Shown here: positions 1 to 9,302 of the stretch, in pieces
Position numbering within the stretch: the first letter of the stretch is position 1
Layout: each line of letters begins with the position of its first letter
Assembly (NCBI RefSeq): GCF_030646115.1
Contig: NZ_JAUSMX010000006.1
Span: 62,001 to 126,000, forward strand
Reading direction: 5' to 3'
DNA from: Fluviicoccus sp.
GTDB lineage: Bacteria; Pseudomonadota; Gammaproteobacteria; Pseudomonadales; Moraxellaceae
Length of the DNA stretch: 64,000 bases
Notes under the pieces: generated by a model
The model's database searches: none
What the model was told of the DNA's origin: nothing
The model's input: the letters and a program-made list of their open reading frames with translations, nothing else
Position numbers and translations under genes: made by a program

Positions 1-400
1 CGTAAGCACTGGTGGCATAACTGAAGTTGTTGAGCGGAATACCGTCCAGCAGGATGGCCATGCCGCGCACGGAAATTTCATTGGCATAACCGCGCACCGC
101 CACCATCCGCGCCGAGTTCAGCGAAGAATAGACCGCCACTGACGGAATCTGCTCCAGCGCCTCCTCCACCGAGCGGGCTGCGCGGCGCTCCCAGTCGGCC
201 GGACGCAACACTGAAATGGATGCCGCTGTGGTTGCAATGTTGCTCTCGAAGGGAGACGCCACCGACACCTGCAACTCCATCAGCGATTCCAGCGACAGGT
301 CAAACACCGAGTCCTGCCCGCCAGCGGCCGGCGCGCTCAGGGCCAGGCCCGCCAGGCACAGCCAAGGCGGACTCCGGCGCACCGGGGGCCGACCGGTCAT
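1..400 (-). CDS. TonB-dependent outer-membrane receptor, N-terminal part (cut by window edge)
   Basis: Only the first 133 codons are inside the window; the gene runs off position 1. The start ATG overlaps the kinase stop as ATGA, so the two are probably translationally coupled. A hydrophobic signal-peptide-like stretch comes first, then a short [14 protein letters not shown] segment, then the plug domain with [10 protein letters not shown], a '[14 protein letters not shown]' helix, a VRGYANE strand and LLDGIPLNN. These are the usual plug landmarks of receptors that import siderophores, cobalamin or other large solutes using TonB energy. The substrate cannot be told from this part. Its operon partners (periplasmic YfiR-like protein and hybrid kinase) suggest a sensing role as well as or instead of transport; that is inference. 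Confidence 0.85.
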   Translation of the reverse strand, partial: MTGRPPVRRSPPWLCLAGLALSAPAAGGQDSVFDLSLESLMELQVSVASPFESNIATTAASISVLRPADWERRAARSVEEALEQIPSVAVYSSLNSARMVAVRGYANEISVRGMAILLDGIPLNNFSYATSAY

Positions 401-2361
401 GGCGCCCGCCGCTGGATGCTGCGCGGCCGCAACCACTGCCCCAGCATGGTCCGCAACTCCTGACGCTTGAACGGTTTGGCCAGGATATCGTTCATGCCCG
501 ATTCCAGGCAGGCCGCGCGCTCCTCGGCCAGCACACTGGCCGTCACCGCCAGGATCGGCACCGGGCCCAGACGGCGTTCCTGTTCAAACTCCCGATAGCG
601 ACGGGTGGCCTCAAAGCCATCCATTTCCGGCATCTGGCAATCCATCAGCACCAGATCATAACGGTGGCGCTGCATGGCGTGCAGCGCCTGCAAACCGTTC
701 ACTACCACGTCGACCTCGCAGCCCATGCCGCTCAGCATGGCGCGCATCACTTCCTGATTGGTCGGGGTGTCTTCGGCCAGCAGCAGGCGGAAGCCCCGGA
801 ACAAGTCAGCGGGCTCGGCAACCGGTAAGCGGGGACTGCCGTTGGCGGCCTCGGGCGGCGGAGCCGCTGTCAGGGGCAGGGCCAGACGGATGCGAATGGT
901 AAAAATACTGCCTTCGCCTTCCTGGCTGAAAAGGCGGATGCTGCCGCCCATCATTTCCACCAGTTGCTTGACGATGGCCAACCCCAGACCGGTGCCGCCG
1001 TAACGGCGCGCATGGGAACTGTCAGCCTGGACAAAGGGCCTGAACAACTGTGACTGCATCTGGTCGTTGATGCCGATCCCTGTGTCCCGCACCTGGAATT
1101 CCAGCACCGGCTGGCTGGCGTCCACGGACGACAGCGCCAGGGTGATCTGGCCGTTTTCAGTGAATTTGAGGGCGTTGCTGACGAGATTGATCAATACTTG
1201 CCGCAAGCGGCTGGGATCGCCGCGCAGACGCCGGGGCACCTCCGGCATGACTTCCCGCACCAGCACCAATCCCTTGCGATGGGCTGGCTCGCCCAGCAGG
1301 CTGACGACATCGTCCACCACCTGCACCGGATCAAAATCCAGCGACTCCAGCACCAGATGCCCGGCCTCGATCTTCGAGAAATCCAGAATATCGTTGAGAA
1401 TGCTGAGCAAGGCCTCGCCGCAACCATAAATGGTTTCCACATAACGGCGCTGGGTGCTGTCCAGCCGCGTGCCCAGCAGCAGTTCGGACATGCCCAGCAT
1501 GCCGTTCATGGGCGTCCGGATTTCATGGCTCATGGTGGCCAGAAACTGCGACTTGGCGCGATTGGCCGTCTCGGCCACTTCCTTGGCGTGCTTCAGTTCG
1601 TCCGTGCGTTGCGCCACAAGTTGCTCCAGGCCTTCCCGGTGCTGCTTCAGCTCGTGATCACGCAACTCGATCTGTTCCAGCATATCGTTGAAACAGTCAA
1701 TCAGGTGACCCACTTCATCATTGCCGCTGAAGTTGGCGCGCAAGGCGTAATTTTTCTGCGTGGAGACTTCTTCGGCGGTGCGCGCCAGATCCAGAATAGG
1801 CTCGGTCACCACCTTGCCCAGCTTCAGGCCCAGAAACGCCGCCAGCAGCAAGGCCAGCAAGGCCAGCAGCGCCAGGATCGTCATGTAGAGCGCCAGCTCT
1901 GTCCACAACGGGCGGATGTCCGCATCCAGGTGCAGGTAGCCGATCTGCTCATTTTCCAGGTGGATGGGCTCACGCAAGTGCAGCCGTCCGGCCAGCCAGG
2001 CATCGCGGTTGTCCGCCCGGTCGGTGCAGGCCTCCAGCGGTTTTTTCACCGGCTGCCGCGACCACTCGGCAAAAGCCACCCCGCCGGTCTTCAACACACA
2101 GGCGTAGACAATGCTGACATCACTGTGCAGCGAACCCAGCACATTGGCCGTTTCCTGAGTGTCATTGAAGGTCAGGGCCGCTTGGGTATTGTAGGTCGTC
2201 ACCCTCGCCAGTGTCGTCAACCGCAAATGGGTGTCGCTGTGCAGCTTGATCACGGAAATGACGGCGAAAGCCATCCAGGCCACTAACAGCGAGGAGCCTG
2301 CGCTCCACAGCAGGATGCGACGGAGCTTCTGGTGCAGGGGGAGTTGGGTCAGACGGTTCAT
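397..2361 (-). CDS. CHASE8-type hybrid sensor histidine kinase
   Basis: 654 residues. Membrane segments lie at about 17-40 and 152-180 and enclose a periplasmic domain of about 110 residues resembling the CHASE8 sensor of YfiN/TpbB. A HAMP linker (about 180-235), a short coiled coil, and a HisKA domain with H279 in [13 protein letters not shown] follow. The ATPase domain shows an N-box ([11 protein letters not shown]) and DTGIGI. A C-terminal receiver domain carries the acceptor D574 in [11 protein letters not shown] and K629 in AKPF. It should autophosphorylate and pass phosphate to its own receiver; no separate response regulator or Hpt protein is next to it. It lies 11 bases after the YfiR-like gene and overlaps the TonB-receptor start, so the three form one unit. 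In YfiN the same sensor drives a GGDEF output; here the output is a kinase. Confidence 0.93.
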   Translation of the reverse strand: MNRLTQLPLHQKLRRILLWSAGSSLLVAWMAFAVISVIKLHSDTHLRLTTLARVTTYNTQAALTFNDTQETANVLGSLHSDVSIVYACVLKTGGVAFAEWSRQPVKKPLEACTDRADNRDAWLAGRLHLREPIHLENEQIGYLHLDADIRPLWTELALYMTILALLALLALLLAAFLGLKLGKVVTEPILDLARTAEEVSTQKNYALRANFSGNDEVGHLIDCFNDMLEQIELRDHELKQHREGLEQLVAQRTDELKHAKEVAETANRAKSQFLATMSHEIRTPMNGMLGMSELLLGTRLDSTQRRYVETIYGCGEALLSILNDILDFSKIEAGHLVLESLDFDPVQVVDDVVSLLGEPAHRKGLVLVREVMPEVPRRLRGDPSRLRQVLINLVSNALKFTENGQITLALSSVDASQPVLEFQVRDTGIGINDQMQSQLFRPFVQADSSHARRYGGTGLGLAIVKQLVEMMGGSIRLFSQEGEGSIFTIRIRLALPLTAAPPPEAANGSPRLPVAEPADLFRGFRLLLAEDTPTNQEVMRAMLSGMGCEVDVVVNGLQALHAMQRHRYDLVLMDCQMPEMDGFEATRRYREFEQERRLGPVPILAVTASVLAEERAACLESGMNDILAKPFKRQELRTMLGQWLRPRSIQRRAP

Positions 2362-2372
2362 GAACGCTCCCC

Positions 2373-2915
2373 CTATCTCGGCACGCGGGCCAATTGAAGG
2401 AGACGAGCGCTGAATTTCAGCCCCCGCGATTGCGCCGCCGAGAGATTGACGGCGAACTGCACACGACTACCCTCGACAAACAGGCTGATGACCCCGCCCT
2501 GCCGGGCGAAGTCGCGACGATCGGCAACCGTCAAGACCGCTTCGCTCTCAAGCGACTGCAATAACGACGATTGGGGAGCATTTTCAGGACCAGCCACATA
2601 CAGCACATGGCATCCCTCCAGATCCGCCTGAGAAGTCACAGGACGCAACCGCAGGCGGCGGCCTTGCGCCTCGCGGCCTTCCAGCTGGCGCAACTCGGAC
2701 TCCACGGCATCATGACCGCTGATACAAAGGTTGAGTACGGCATCCGGCCTGGAGAAAGCCGGCGACGGCCACTCGACGAATTTGGCGAAGTTGTAGATGA
2801 AGGCGGCCTTGATCTCGGCCTCGTCCGGACCCGCCGCTGACGGTGCGGAAATGCCGAATGCCAGGCATAAGCCCAGCACACACGGCATCTTCACCGTCGC
2901 GCGGCGATGTTCCAT
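2373..2915 (-). CDS. YfiR-family periplasmic protein (DUF4154)
   Basis: 180 residues. The N-terminus is a signal peptide ending near SAPSAAG, followed by the typical YfiR opening ([17 protein letters not shown]) and a central CISGHD strand. In the YfiBNR system the periplasmic YfiR binds the CHASE8 domain of YfiN and holds it off until envelope stress or redox change releases it. Here the neighbouring CHASE8-type protein is a hybrid kinase, so the simplest reading is that this protein gates that kinase. First gene of the operon, with a good sigma-70-like promoter upstream. An internal ATG at codon 10 is an alternative start that would still leave the signal peptide. Confidence 0.85.
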   Translation of the reverse strand: MEHRRATVKMPCVLGLCLAFGISAPSAAGPDEAEIKAAFIYNFAKFVEWPSPAFSRPDAVLNLCISGHDAVESELRQLEGREAQGRRLRLRPVTSQADLEGCHVLYVAGPENAPQSSLLQSLESEAVLTVADRRDFARQGGVISLFVEGSRVQFAVNLSAAQSRGLKFSARLLQLARVPR

Positions 2916-2962
2916 ATCGGATTCTCTGGCAGCTTTTTATAATTGTACTTATGTACCAAGTG

Positions 2963-2992
2963 ATACTAGGCGGGAGCTTCAAGGCTTGTCAA
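2963..2992 (-). promoter_or_regulatory. sigma-70-like promoter of the YfiR-kinase-receptor operon
   Basis: Reading the minus strand, TTGACA (2992-2987) and TAGTAT (2968-2963) are separated by 18 bases and lie about 48 bases before the YfiR-like start. Just downstream is an imperfect inverted repeat TTGTAC/GTACCAA (about 2943-2960) that could be an operator. Confidence 0.6.
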
Positions 2993-3121
2993 ACGAACAC
3001 AGCCGGGAAACGGAAAAACCGCCCGGCAGCAGCAAAGCTGTAACCAAACATTACAGCGCTGACCCCGCTAAACCGTTATACAGGCTTCATGAAGAAACAC
3101 ATGAAACCACTGGAGAACCTC

Positions 3122-3661
3122 ATGAACGCCAAATTCCTGGCCCTTGCCGTGCTGATAGCCGGCCCCGTCTTTGCCGACTCCCTGTCGCTGGACCTCAACA
3201 ATGACGCCGTACGCCTGAACTACGGTCATAACTTCAGCAAGAACTACACCTCCGACTTTGGATGGGTGCATGTCAAGGATCTGGGCAACACCTACACCGC
3301 CGGCATCAACCTTGACCAGAAAATCAACGAAGACCTGAGCGCCACCATCGGCGGCAAGGCCGTGTTCCAGCAGCATGACCGGCTGGAAGACGGCACAGCC
3401 ATGGCGGTTGGCGGCGGCCTTAGCTTCACCCCGCCGTCCGCCAAGCAGGTGAGCATCGCGGCCTCCCTGTATTTTGCCCCGAATGTGCTGTCCTTTGGCA
3501 AAATGAAGAACTATCAGGAATTCGAATTGCGCGGTGAATACGAGTTCAGCGAACAAATGACCGGTTATGCCGGCTATCGCAACAACCAGGCCGATTACGA
3601 TGTCGCCAAGAATGTCGACCTCTATAACGGCCTGATGATCGGCGGCAAGTTCATGTTCTGA
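3122..3661 (+). CDS. YfaZ-family outer-membrane protein
   Basis: 179 residues from the ATG at 3122, which has GGAG eight bases upstream and opens a clean signal peptide ([12 protein letters not shown]). An in-frame ATG at 3089 would add 11 charged residues before it and is less likely. The mature part alternates polar and hydrophobic residues in beta strands, has the glycine-rich ATIGGKAVF and AVGGGLSF segments, and ends in phenylalanine (GGKFMF), as outer-membrane barrels do. The pattern matches the YfaZ family, whose function is unknown. It stands alone between the divergent YfiR operon and the ahcY promoter. Confidence 0.75.
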   Translation: MNAKFLALAVLIAGPVFADSLSLDLNNDAVRLNYGHNFSKNYTSDFGWVHVKDLGNTYTAGINLDQKINEDLSATIGGKAVFQQHDRLEDGTAMAVGGGLSFTPPSAKQVSIAASLYFAPNVLSFGKMKNYQEFELRGEYEFSEQMTGYAGYRNNQADYDVAKNVDLYNGLMIGGKFMF

Positions 3662-3674
3662 GCGCACCGCACCG

Positions 3675-3694
3675 GGGCGGTCTCCTGACCGCCC
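3675..3694 (+). terminator. hairpin after the YfaZ-like gene
   Basis: GGGCGGTC (3675-3682) pairs with GACCGCCC (3687-3694) around a TCCT loop, 13 bases past the stop codon. There is no U-tract, so it may be a weak or Rho-assisted terminator. Confidence 0.4.
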
Positions 3695-3710
3695 TCCCGT
3701 CCCGCCGCCA

Positions 3711-3739
3711 TTGCCACCCCCCTCTCCCTGCGCTAAACT
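3711..3739 (+). promoter_or_regulatory. sigma-70-like promoter for ahcY-metF
   Basis: TTGCCA (3711-3716) and TAAACT (3734-3739) are 17 bases apart. Transcription would begin near 3746, just before the riboswitch fold. Confidence 0.6.
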
Positions 3740-3750
3740 CTCCCCCGTTC

Positions 3751-3830
3751 CCCGAGGGGTGCTGCAACAGCCGCTGCAAAGGCTGCCAGGCTCGGACGAA
3801 CCACTTCACTCAAGTTGCCAACGACACCCG
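3751..3830 (+). ncRNA. SAH riboswitch in the ahcY leader
   Basis: The fold matches the S-adenosylhomocysteine riboswitch. P1 is CCGAG (3752-3756) with CTCGG (3791-3795). P2 is CAGCC (3768-3772) with GGCTG (3781-3785). The conserved GCTGCAAC core (3761-3768) and CCAGGCTCGG segment (3786-3795) are present. The pseudoknot is GGGTG (3757-3761) with CACCC (3825-3829). The class switches on genes that remove SAH, and the next gene encodes SAH hydrolase. The pseudoknot ends 15 bases before the Shine-Dalgarno GGAG (3844-3847), so translation control is more likely than termination; no terminator is visible in the leader. Confidence 0.88.
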
Positions 3831-3854
3831 CCTCTACTTCAATGGAGACTTGTC

Positions 3855-5255
3855 ATGTCTATGACAACCGTTGGCGACTACAAGGTTGCCGATATTGCCC
3901 TGGCCAGCTGGGGCCGCAAGGAAATCATCCTCGCCGAAGCCGAAATGCCCGCCCTGATGGGGCTGCGCCGCAAGTATGCCGCCGCCAAGCCGCTGGCGGG
4001 CGCCAAGATTATCGGCTGCATCCACATGACCATCCAGACCGCCGTGCTGATCGAGACGCTGGTAGAGCTGGGCGCGGAAGTGCGCTGGTCGTCTTGCAAC
4101 ATCTTCTCCACGCAAGACCAGGCCGCCGCCGCCATTGCCGCCGTCGGGATTCCCGTATTCGCCTGGAAGGGTGAAACCGAGGAAGAATTCTGGTGGTGCA
4201 TCGAGCAGACCGTGCTGAAAGACGGCCAGCCCTGGGATGCCAACATGATTCTGGACGACGGCGGCGACGTCACCTGGATTGTCCATGAAAAGTATCCGCA
4301 GATGCTGGAAAGCATCCACGGCATCACTGAAGAAACCACCACCGGCGTGCACCGCCTGATCGAGATGTGGAAGAAAGGCACCCTCAAGGTTCCGGCCATC
4401 AACGTCAACGACTCGGTCACCAAGTCCAAGAACGACAACAAGTACGGCTGCCGCCACTCGCTGAACGACGCTGTCAAGCGCGGCACCGACATGCTGATGG
4501 CCGGCCGCCGTGCGCTGGTGATTGGCTATGGAGACGTGGGCAAGGGTTCCGCGCAGTCGCTGCGTCAGGAAGGCATGATTGTCCGTGTCACCGAAATTGA
4601 TCCGATCTGCGCCATGCAGGCCTGCATGGACGGCTATGAAGTGGTGTCGCCGTACCTAAACGGAATCAACACCGGCAAAGCCGCCGACATCGACACCCGC
4701 CTGCTGGGTGAAACCGACCTCGTCTGCACCACCACCGGCAACACCAATGTCTGTGACGCCGCCATGTTGGGCGCGCTGAAGAACGGTGCCGTGGTCTGCA
4801 ATATCGGCCACTTCGACACCGAAATCGACACCGCCTACATGCGCGACAACTGGCTGTGGGAAGAAGTGAAGCCGCAGGTGCACAAGGTCTATCGCACATC
4901 GCCGGATTCGACGCTGGACCCGTCAAGCCCGAACTACCTGATCCTTCTGTCGGAAGGCCGCCTGGTCAACCTCGGCAACGCCACCGGCCATCCGTCGCGC
5001 ATCATGGACGGCTCTTTCGCCAACCAGGTGCTGGCGCAGATGTACCTGTACGAACAGAAGTTCGCCAATCACTCCGAGGCCGTGAAGGCGTCGATGCTGA
5101 AGGTGGAAGTGCTGCCGAAGAAGCTGGACGAAGAAGTAGCTGCGGCCATGGTCGCCGGGTTTGGCGGCGTGCTGACCCGTTTGACACCGACCCAAGCCGA
5201 GTATATCGGTGTCAGCGTCGACGGTCCGTACAAGCAGGATTCGTACAAGTACTAA
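3855..5255 (+). CDS. ahcY: adenosylhomocysteinase (S-adenosylhomocysteine hydrolase)
   Basis: 466 residues from the ATG at 3855 (GGAG eight bases upstream), the family's normal length. Longer in-frame starts run into the riboswitch and are rejected. It splits S-adenosylhomocysteine into adenosine and homocysteine, relieving inhibition of methyltransferases. Landmarks are the N-terminal substrate region ([26 protein letters not shown]), [16 protein letters not shown], the NAD-binding GYGDVGKG, and a C-terminal YKQDSYKY tail that reaches into the neighbouring subunit's NAD site. It is a cytoplasmic tetramer in known homologues. metF follows, so homocysteine made here can be remethylated with methyl-THF. 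Confidence 0.98.
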   Translation: MSMTTVGDYKVADIALASWGRKEIILAEAEMPALMGLRRKYAAAKPLAGAKIIGCIHMTIQTAVLIETLVELGAEVRWSSCNIFSTQDQAAAAIAAVGIPVFAWKGETEEEFWWCIEQTVLKDGQPWDANMILDDGGDVTWIVHEKYPQMLESIHGITEETTTGVHRLIEMWKKGTLKVPAINVNDSVTKSKNDNKYGCRHSLNDAVKRGTDMLMAGRRALVIGYGDVGKGSAQSLRQEGMIVRVTEIDPICAMQACMDGYEVVSPYLNGINTGKAADIDTRLLGETDLVCTTTGNTNVCDAAMLGALKNGAVVCNIGHFDTEIDTAYMRDNWLWEEVKPQVHKVYRTSPDSTLDPSSPNYLILLSEGRLVNLGNATGHPSRIMDGSFANQVLAQMYLYEQKFANHSEAVKASMLKVEVLPKKLDEEVAAAMVAGFGGVLTRLTPTQAEYIGVSVDGPYKQDSYKY

Positions 5256-5264
5256 GTATGAAAC

Positions 5265-5385
5265 CCCCTCTCCCCTTGTGGGAGAGGGCCGGGGAGAGGG
5301 GTGCGGAAAGCGGACGGAACACCCGAACTGTTCGATTCGCTGCAGCACCCCTCTCCCTAACCCTCTCCCACAAGGGGAGAGGGGA
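5265..5385. repeat. dispersed inverted repeat, family B (CCCTCTCCC type), copy 1
   Basis: Two arms of about 40 bases (5265-5306 and 5345-5385) are near-perfect reverse complements around a variable centre. The left arm has CCCCTTGTGGGAGAGGGC and the right arm CCCTCTCCCACAAGGGG. It fills the ahcY-metF gap and should form a long stable stem in the transcript, which may damp read-through into metF. Further copies lie near 12.0 kb and, as a single arm, 48.8 kb. Confidence 0.85.
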
Positions 5386-5402
5386 CTATGAAGGAATTCA
5401 TC

Positions 5403-6242
5403 ATGCCCAGAAACGTCCCCATCAGTTTCGAGTTCTTTCCGCCAAAAACGCCGGAAGGGGCTGACAAACTGCTGACGGTGCATCAGGAATTGTGCACCCT
5501 CAATCCCCAGTATTTTTCCGTGACCTATGGCGCGGGCGGCTCCACCCGCACCCGCACCCTGACCACGGTGTCCCGCCTGCAACAGACCGCGCCGGTGCCG
5601 GTGGCTCCACACCTGTCGTGCATCGGCGACTCCAAGGCCGCATTGGCCGAGTTGCTGGATGGCTACAAGGAACAGAATATCAAGCGTCTGGTGGCGCTGC
5701 GCGGCGACCTGCCCTCCGGGCAGATGACGCTGGGCGAACTGCCCTATGCCCGTGACCTGGTCGAATTCGTGCGGCAGCACAGTGGTGATCATTTCCACAT
5801 TGAAGTGGCGGCCTACCCGGAGATGCATCCGCAGGCCGATAGCTACGAAGCCGATCTGCGCAACTTCATCGCCAAGGTTCAGGCTGGGGCGAACAGCGCC
5901 ATCACCCAGTTCTTCTTCAATGCCGACGCCTACTTCCATTTCATGGACCGGCTGGCCAAGGCCGGAGTGAACATCCCGGTGATTCCCGGCATCATGCCCA
6001 TCACCAACGCCGGTAACCTGATCCGGTTCTCGGACAGCTGCGGGGCGGATATTCCGCGCTGGTTGCGCAAGCAGCTGATGGCTTACGGTGATGACAGCGC
6101 CAGCATCAAGGCGCTGGGTGAAACCGTGGTGGCCAAGCTGATTGAACGCCTGATCCAGGGCGGCGCCCCGGCTTTCCACTTCTACACCATGAACCAGAGC
6201 GAAGCGACCACGCGACTGGTGAAGCTGACCGGACTCGCCTGA
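5403..6242 (+). CDS. metF: methylenetetrahydrofolate reductase
   Basis: 279 residues from the ATG at 5403, preceded by AAGGA at seven bases; an ATG at 5388 in the same frame would add MKEFI and is less likely. It reduces 5,10-methylene-THF to 5-methyl-THF with FAD, supplying the methyl group for methionine synthesis. Family features are the opening ISFEFFPPKT, the SVTYGAGGSTR flavin-site segment, a central LRGD, ITQFFFNADAY, and PGIMPI. It follows ahcY across the family-B repeat, so it probably shares the riboswitch-controlled transcript. Together the two genes form the homocysteine arm of the methyl cycle. Confidence 0.97.
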   Translation: MPRNVPISFEFFPPKTPEGADKLLTVHQELCTLNPQYFSVTYGAGGSTRTRTLTTVSRLQQTAPVPVAPHLSCIGDSKAALAELLDGYKEQNIKRLVALRGDLPSGQMTLGELPYARDLVEFVRQHSGDHFHIEVAAYPEMHPQADSYEADLRNFIAKVQAGANSAITQFFFNADAYFHFMDRLAKAGVNIPVIPGIMPITNAGNLIRFSDSCGADIPRWLRKQLMAYGDDSASIKALGETVVAKLIERLIQGGAPAFHFYTMNQSEATTRLVKLTGLA

Positions 6243-6248
6243 ACAAAC

Positions 6249-6320
6249 CTGTAGGTCGGGCTTCAGCCCGACACCGCCCTTCGATCGGAGAGTGTTGTCG
6301 GGCTGAAGCCCGACCTACAG
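6249..6320. repeat. dispersed inverted repeat, family A (GTAGGTCGGGC type), copy 1
   Basis: A left arm (6249-6272) and right arm (6297-6320) are reverse complements, each itself containing the small palindrome GGGCTTCAGCCC. It sits between convergent metF and the MFS gene and could act as a two-way terminator or REP-like element. Other copies: 10734-10804 and 30048-30118. Confidence 0.85.
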
Positions 6321-6330
6321 GCGGCGCACT

Positions 6331-7482
6331 CTAATTGCGGTTACCCCGCCACCAATTCACCCCCAGGCCTGCCACCGCCGTCGTGCCCAACCCAACGGCC
6401 AGCCACGCCAGCCCGCCCCGGTCAAACAGCCAGCCGCCCATCACCGGCCCCGAGGCACTGCCCGCGGTATAACAAACCACCAGCACCGACGTCGCCCGCA
6501 CCAGCCCCTTGCCCTGCAACTTTTGCCCCAGCTCCACCATCGCCAGGGTATAGATGACACCGCCCATGCCGCCGAACACAAAACCAGTCAGCCACAGCAT
6601 CCACCACAACTGCGTTCCCCATCCCCACAAACCGACAGAAACCAGCGCCAGCAGGCTCCAGCAAACTGTCTCAATTCGATGCAGGCCCAGGCGGTCGCTG
6701 AGATGCCCGGCCGGGGTTTGCAGCAAGGCGCTGCCCGCCCCGATTACCGCCCCCAGCCAGGCCGCCTCCTGCACCGTAAATCCCAAGCGCAGGCTAAGTC
6801 CGGGCAACATGGAAGCGCTGCCGCTTTCCAGCAGACCACTGATCAGGGATACCGCTGCAATGCCCGCCACCAACCCTTTCCACGGAATGTCAGGTACAGT
6901 GCCATCCGTTGTTTCCGAGGCATCCACAACCGGCGCGCTGTGCGGCAACAACCTTCCGGCCGCCAGGGTCGCCAGCCCCATGCCGAAGGCCACCCAGAAC
7001 GGCGGCCCGCCAACCCGGTCAATCAGCGCCAACAGCACCGGCCCGGTCATCATGCCGATGCCGACACAGGTCTCAAACAGACCGACGTAAAAGCCGCGAC
7101 GGTCCGGCGGAGCTATCTCGGCCAGCCACGCCTCACCAGTTACCCAGATGACCCCGACCACAACGCCCAGCAACCAGCCAAGCACCGCCCAGGGCCAGTA
7201 GCCCTGCACCAGCGCTATCAACCCGAAACACAGCACCAGCGCCTGCACTGACCGCCTGAACACCGGCTCACGGCCATAACGCGGGGTGATATGGGAAGCC
7301 AGCACCGAACCGCAGAAAATGCCCAGCCACATCAGAGTGGCGACAAATCCGACGGCGGTGGCGCTAAAGCCCTGGCGGGTGAGGACGAAGGCGACATGGG
7401 TCATGGCCACGAATTCGGCGGCGACCAGCAGGAAATAAACGAGGGGTATAGCCCAGAGGGCAATCGGGGGAGCCATTGGCAA
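6331..7482 (-). CDS. MFS transporter
   Basis: 383 residues, almost all hydrophobic helices, about 12 membrane segments in two halves, as in the major facilitator superfamily. The signature loop after helix 2 appears as 'ASHITPRYGREPVFRRS'. A short charged linker (about residues 185-200, DASETTDG) separates the halves, and a second GHLSDRLGLHR loop marks the same position in half two. It should be a proton-driven exporter or importer in the inner membrane; the substrate is not evident. A second ATG two codons downstream is an equally possible start. It lies downstream of an acyl-CoA synthetase gene on the same strand, with the family-C inverted repeat between them. Confidence 0.88.
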   Translation of the reverse strand: MPMAPPIALWAIPLVYFLLVAAEFVAMTHVAFVLTRQGFSATAVGFVATLMWLGIFCGSVLASHITPRYGREPVFRRSVQALVLCFGLIALVQGYWPWAVLGWLLGVVVGVIWVTGEAWLAEIAPPDRRGFYVGLFETCVGIGMMTGPVLLALIDRVGGPPFWVAFGMGLATLAAGRLLPHSAPVVDASETTDGTVPDIPWKGLVAGIAAVSLISGLLESGSASMLPGLSLRLGFTVQEAAWLGAVIGAGSALLQTPAGHLSDRLGLHRIETVCWSLLALVSVGLWGWGTQLWWMLWLTGFVFGGMGGVIYTLAMVELGQKLQGKGLVRATSVLVVCYTAGSASGPVMGGWLFDRGGLAWLAVGLGTTAVAGLGVNWWRGNRN

Positions 7483-7513
7483 CCGAGGTCATTGAGAAAT
7501 AAGGGGGGATGGT

Positions 7514-7593
7514 AAAACCCCCCTGCCCCCTTTCCAAGGGGGAGTCACGGCAATCTCATCATTTCCCCCTTGGAAAGGGGGCCAGGGGGTTTT
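7514..7593. repeat. inverted repeat, family C (CCCCCTTTCCAAGGGGG type)
   Basis: Arms at 7514-7543 and 7564-7593 are near-complementary; each carries CCCCCTTTCCAAGGGGGA or its complement. It lies between the acyl-CoA synthetase and the MFS gene, and the synthetase stop codon falls inside the right arm. It looks like the dispersed repeats A and B in size and position, but only one copy is in this window. Confidence 0.75.
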
Positions 7594-9283
7594 AATCCTC
7601 CCAGATCACCTTTTGCCGACGGGCAACCCACTGCCCGGCATTCGGCATGTAGCGGTCTTCAATGATGTTGCGCTTGATTTTCATGGTCGGCGTCAGGAAA
7701 CCGTTTTCCATGGTCCACTGCTCCTTCACCACCACCGCATAATCCAGGGTTTCATGGTCTTCCAGGCTGCCGTTGACTTCCTCCAGCAGGCTGTGGATTT
7801 CACGCGACAGCGCATCCTTGTCCAGTTCGCCGCGTTCCAGTTCCTTGACGGCGTCCAGGGACAGCATCAGCAAGGCAAAAGGCTGCGGTTCGCCGGAACC
7901 GGTCACGCACACCACTTCCACCTTGGGATGGTTGTTGAGCTTGTTCTCGATCGGCACCGGCGCCACGTACTTGCCCTTGCTGGTCTTGAATAGTTCCTTG
8001 ACCCGGCCCGTAATCTTCAGACGGCCCTTCTCGTCGATTTCGCCGCGATCACCGGTCATGAAGTAGCCGTCTGCGGTCAATTCTTCTTCCATCTTACCGG
8101 GCATTTTGTAATAACCCAGCATCTGGCCGGGGCTCTTCACGTGCACTTCGCCGTTGTCGGCAATGCGGTGCTCCACGCCGGGATTCACCGAACCGACATA
8201 ACCAACGCGCATTTCACCCGGCTTGCTGGCGTGGGAATAGGCGAAGTTCTCGGACATGCCGTAAACGTCCAGCAGTTCCAAGCCCAGTTCACGGTACCAG
8301 GAAATAATGTTCGGCGGCAGCGGCGCGGAGCCGGTCAAAGCGGCGCGAACCTGATCCATGCCCAGTTGCTTGAGGACTTTCTTTTTTACCAGACCGCCCA
8401 GGAAAGGAATACTGAACAGCAGCTTCTGCTTCTTGGCGGGCAGCTTTTCATGAACGCCCAGGTAGAACTTGGTCCACAGGCGCGGCACCGAGAAGAAAAT
8501 GGTGGGTTGGGCGCGCTGCAAGTCCTGCTGGAAGGTGTCCAGCCCTTCCGAGAAAAAGACCTGGAAGCCGAAATAGAGCGAGGTGGTTTCCACCGCCGCG
8601 CGTTCGGCGACGTGCGCCAGCGGCAGGTAGGACAGCATGCGCTCTTTATTGGTGAAACCCCAGATCGACTCCATGCCATTGATGATGATGATCATGGTGC
8701 GAAAGCTATGCATGACGCCCTTGGGACGGCCGGTGCTGCCGGAGGTATAAACGATGGTGGCCAGGCTGTCGGGATCGGGCAGTTGCGGATTCGCCAGCGG
8801 CGCAGTCTTGGCGACAATGTCGTCCCACTGCGGCACATTCATCTTGGGTGACAGCGGCATGCCGATGATGGGCAGGCCTTCCGGCAGCACCGGCTGGATT
8901 TCCTTCCAGCCATCGGCCTTGCCGTCCATCTTGCCGATCATCAGCAAAGCCGTGTCACTGTGTTCCAGGATATAGGTGAAGGATTCGCCGTTCAGGGTCG
9001 GATACAACGGCACGGTGACATGACCGGCCATCCAGATAGCCAGGTCGGCCAGAATCCAGTGCGCGGAATTGCGGCCCAGCAAGCCAATGTTGCTTTTGGG
9101 CGGCAGGTTCAGCGATTGCAGGTAGGCGGCCATGCGGCGCACTTCATCGCCCGCCTGTTTCCAGGTGTAGGTTTTAACCACGCCGTTGCCAAAGGGCTGG
9201 GTGAGATAGACATTGTCGGGAGTGGCTTTTTCCCAGTGCAGCAGGCAGTGAACCTGCGTCGCGCGTTCGTTGGCGTTGCTCAT
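7592..9283 (-). CDS. long-chain acyl-CoA synthetase (AMP-binding)
   Basis: 563 residues from the ATG at 9283 (AGGA eight bases upstream); the longer in-frame start at 9331 overlaps the preceding gene. It activates fatty acids to acyl-CoA through an acyl-adenylate. The AMP-binding P-loop motif is YTSGSTGRPKGV, with later motifs YGMSENFAYSH, GYYKMPGKMEEE, TGDRGEID and the hinge GRVKELFKTSKGKYVAP. The shape fits the bubblegum/long-chain ACSL group, which associates with the inner membrane. The upstream hydrolase stop is only 19 bases before this start, so the pair are an operon: release of a fatty acid, then activation. Confidence 0.93.
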   Translation of the reverse strand: MSNANERATQVHCLLHWEKATPDNVYLTQPFGNGVVKTYTWKQAGDEVRRMAAYLQSLNLPPKSNIGLLGRNSAHWILADLAIWMAGHVTVPLYPTLNGESFTYILEHSDTALLMIGKMDGKADGWKEIQPVLPEGLPIIGMPLSPKMNVPQWDDIVAKTAPLANPQLPDPDSLATIVYTSGSTGRPKGVMHSFRTMIIIINGMESIWGFTNKERMLSYLPLAHVAERAAVETTSLYFGFQVFFSEGLDTFQQDLQRAQPTIFFSVPRLWTKFYLGVHEKLPAKKQKLLFSIPFLGGLVKKKVLKQLGMDQVRAALTGSAPLPPNIISWYRELGLELLDVYGMSENFAYSHASKPGEMRVGYVGSVNPGVEHRIADNGEVHVKSPGQMLGYYKMPGKMEEELTADGYFMTGDRGEIDEKGRLKITGRVKELFKTSKGKYVAPVPIENKLNNHPKVEVVCVTGSGEPQPFALLMLSLDAVKELERGELDKDALSREIHSLLEEVNGSLEDHETLDYAVVVKEQWTMENGFLTPTMKIKRNIIEDRYMPNAGQWVARRQKVIWED

Positions 9284-9302
9284 TTTTGTGATCCTGTTCG
9301 GG

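Noticed and set aside
1198-2286. Plus-strand open frame of 362 codons
   Set aside because: Antisense to the hybrid kinase; no domain and no ribosome site.
5265-5385. Could repeat B be an ordinary terminator?
   Set aside because: Length, dispersed copies and placement inside operons fit a repeat family better; no U-tract follows.
4923-6179. Minus-strand open frame of 418 codons
   Set aside because: Spans the antisense of ahcY, repeat B and metF; a shadow.
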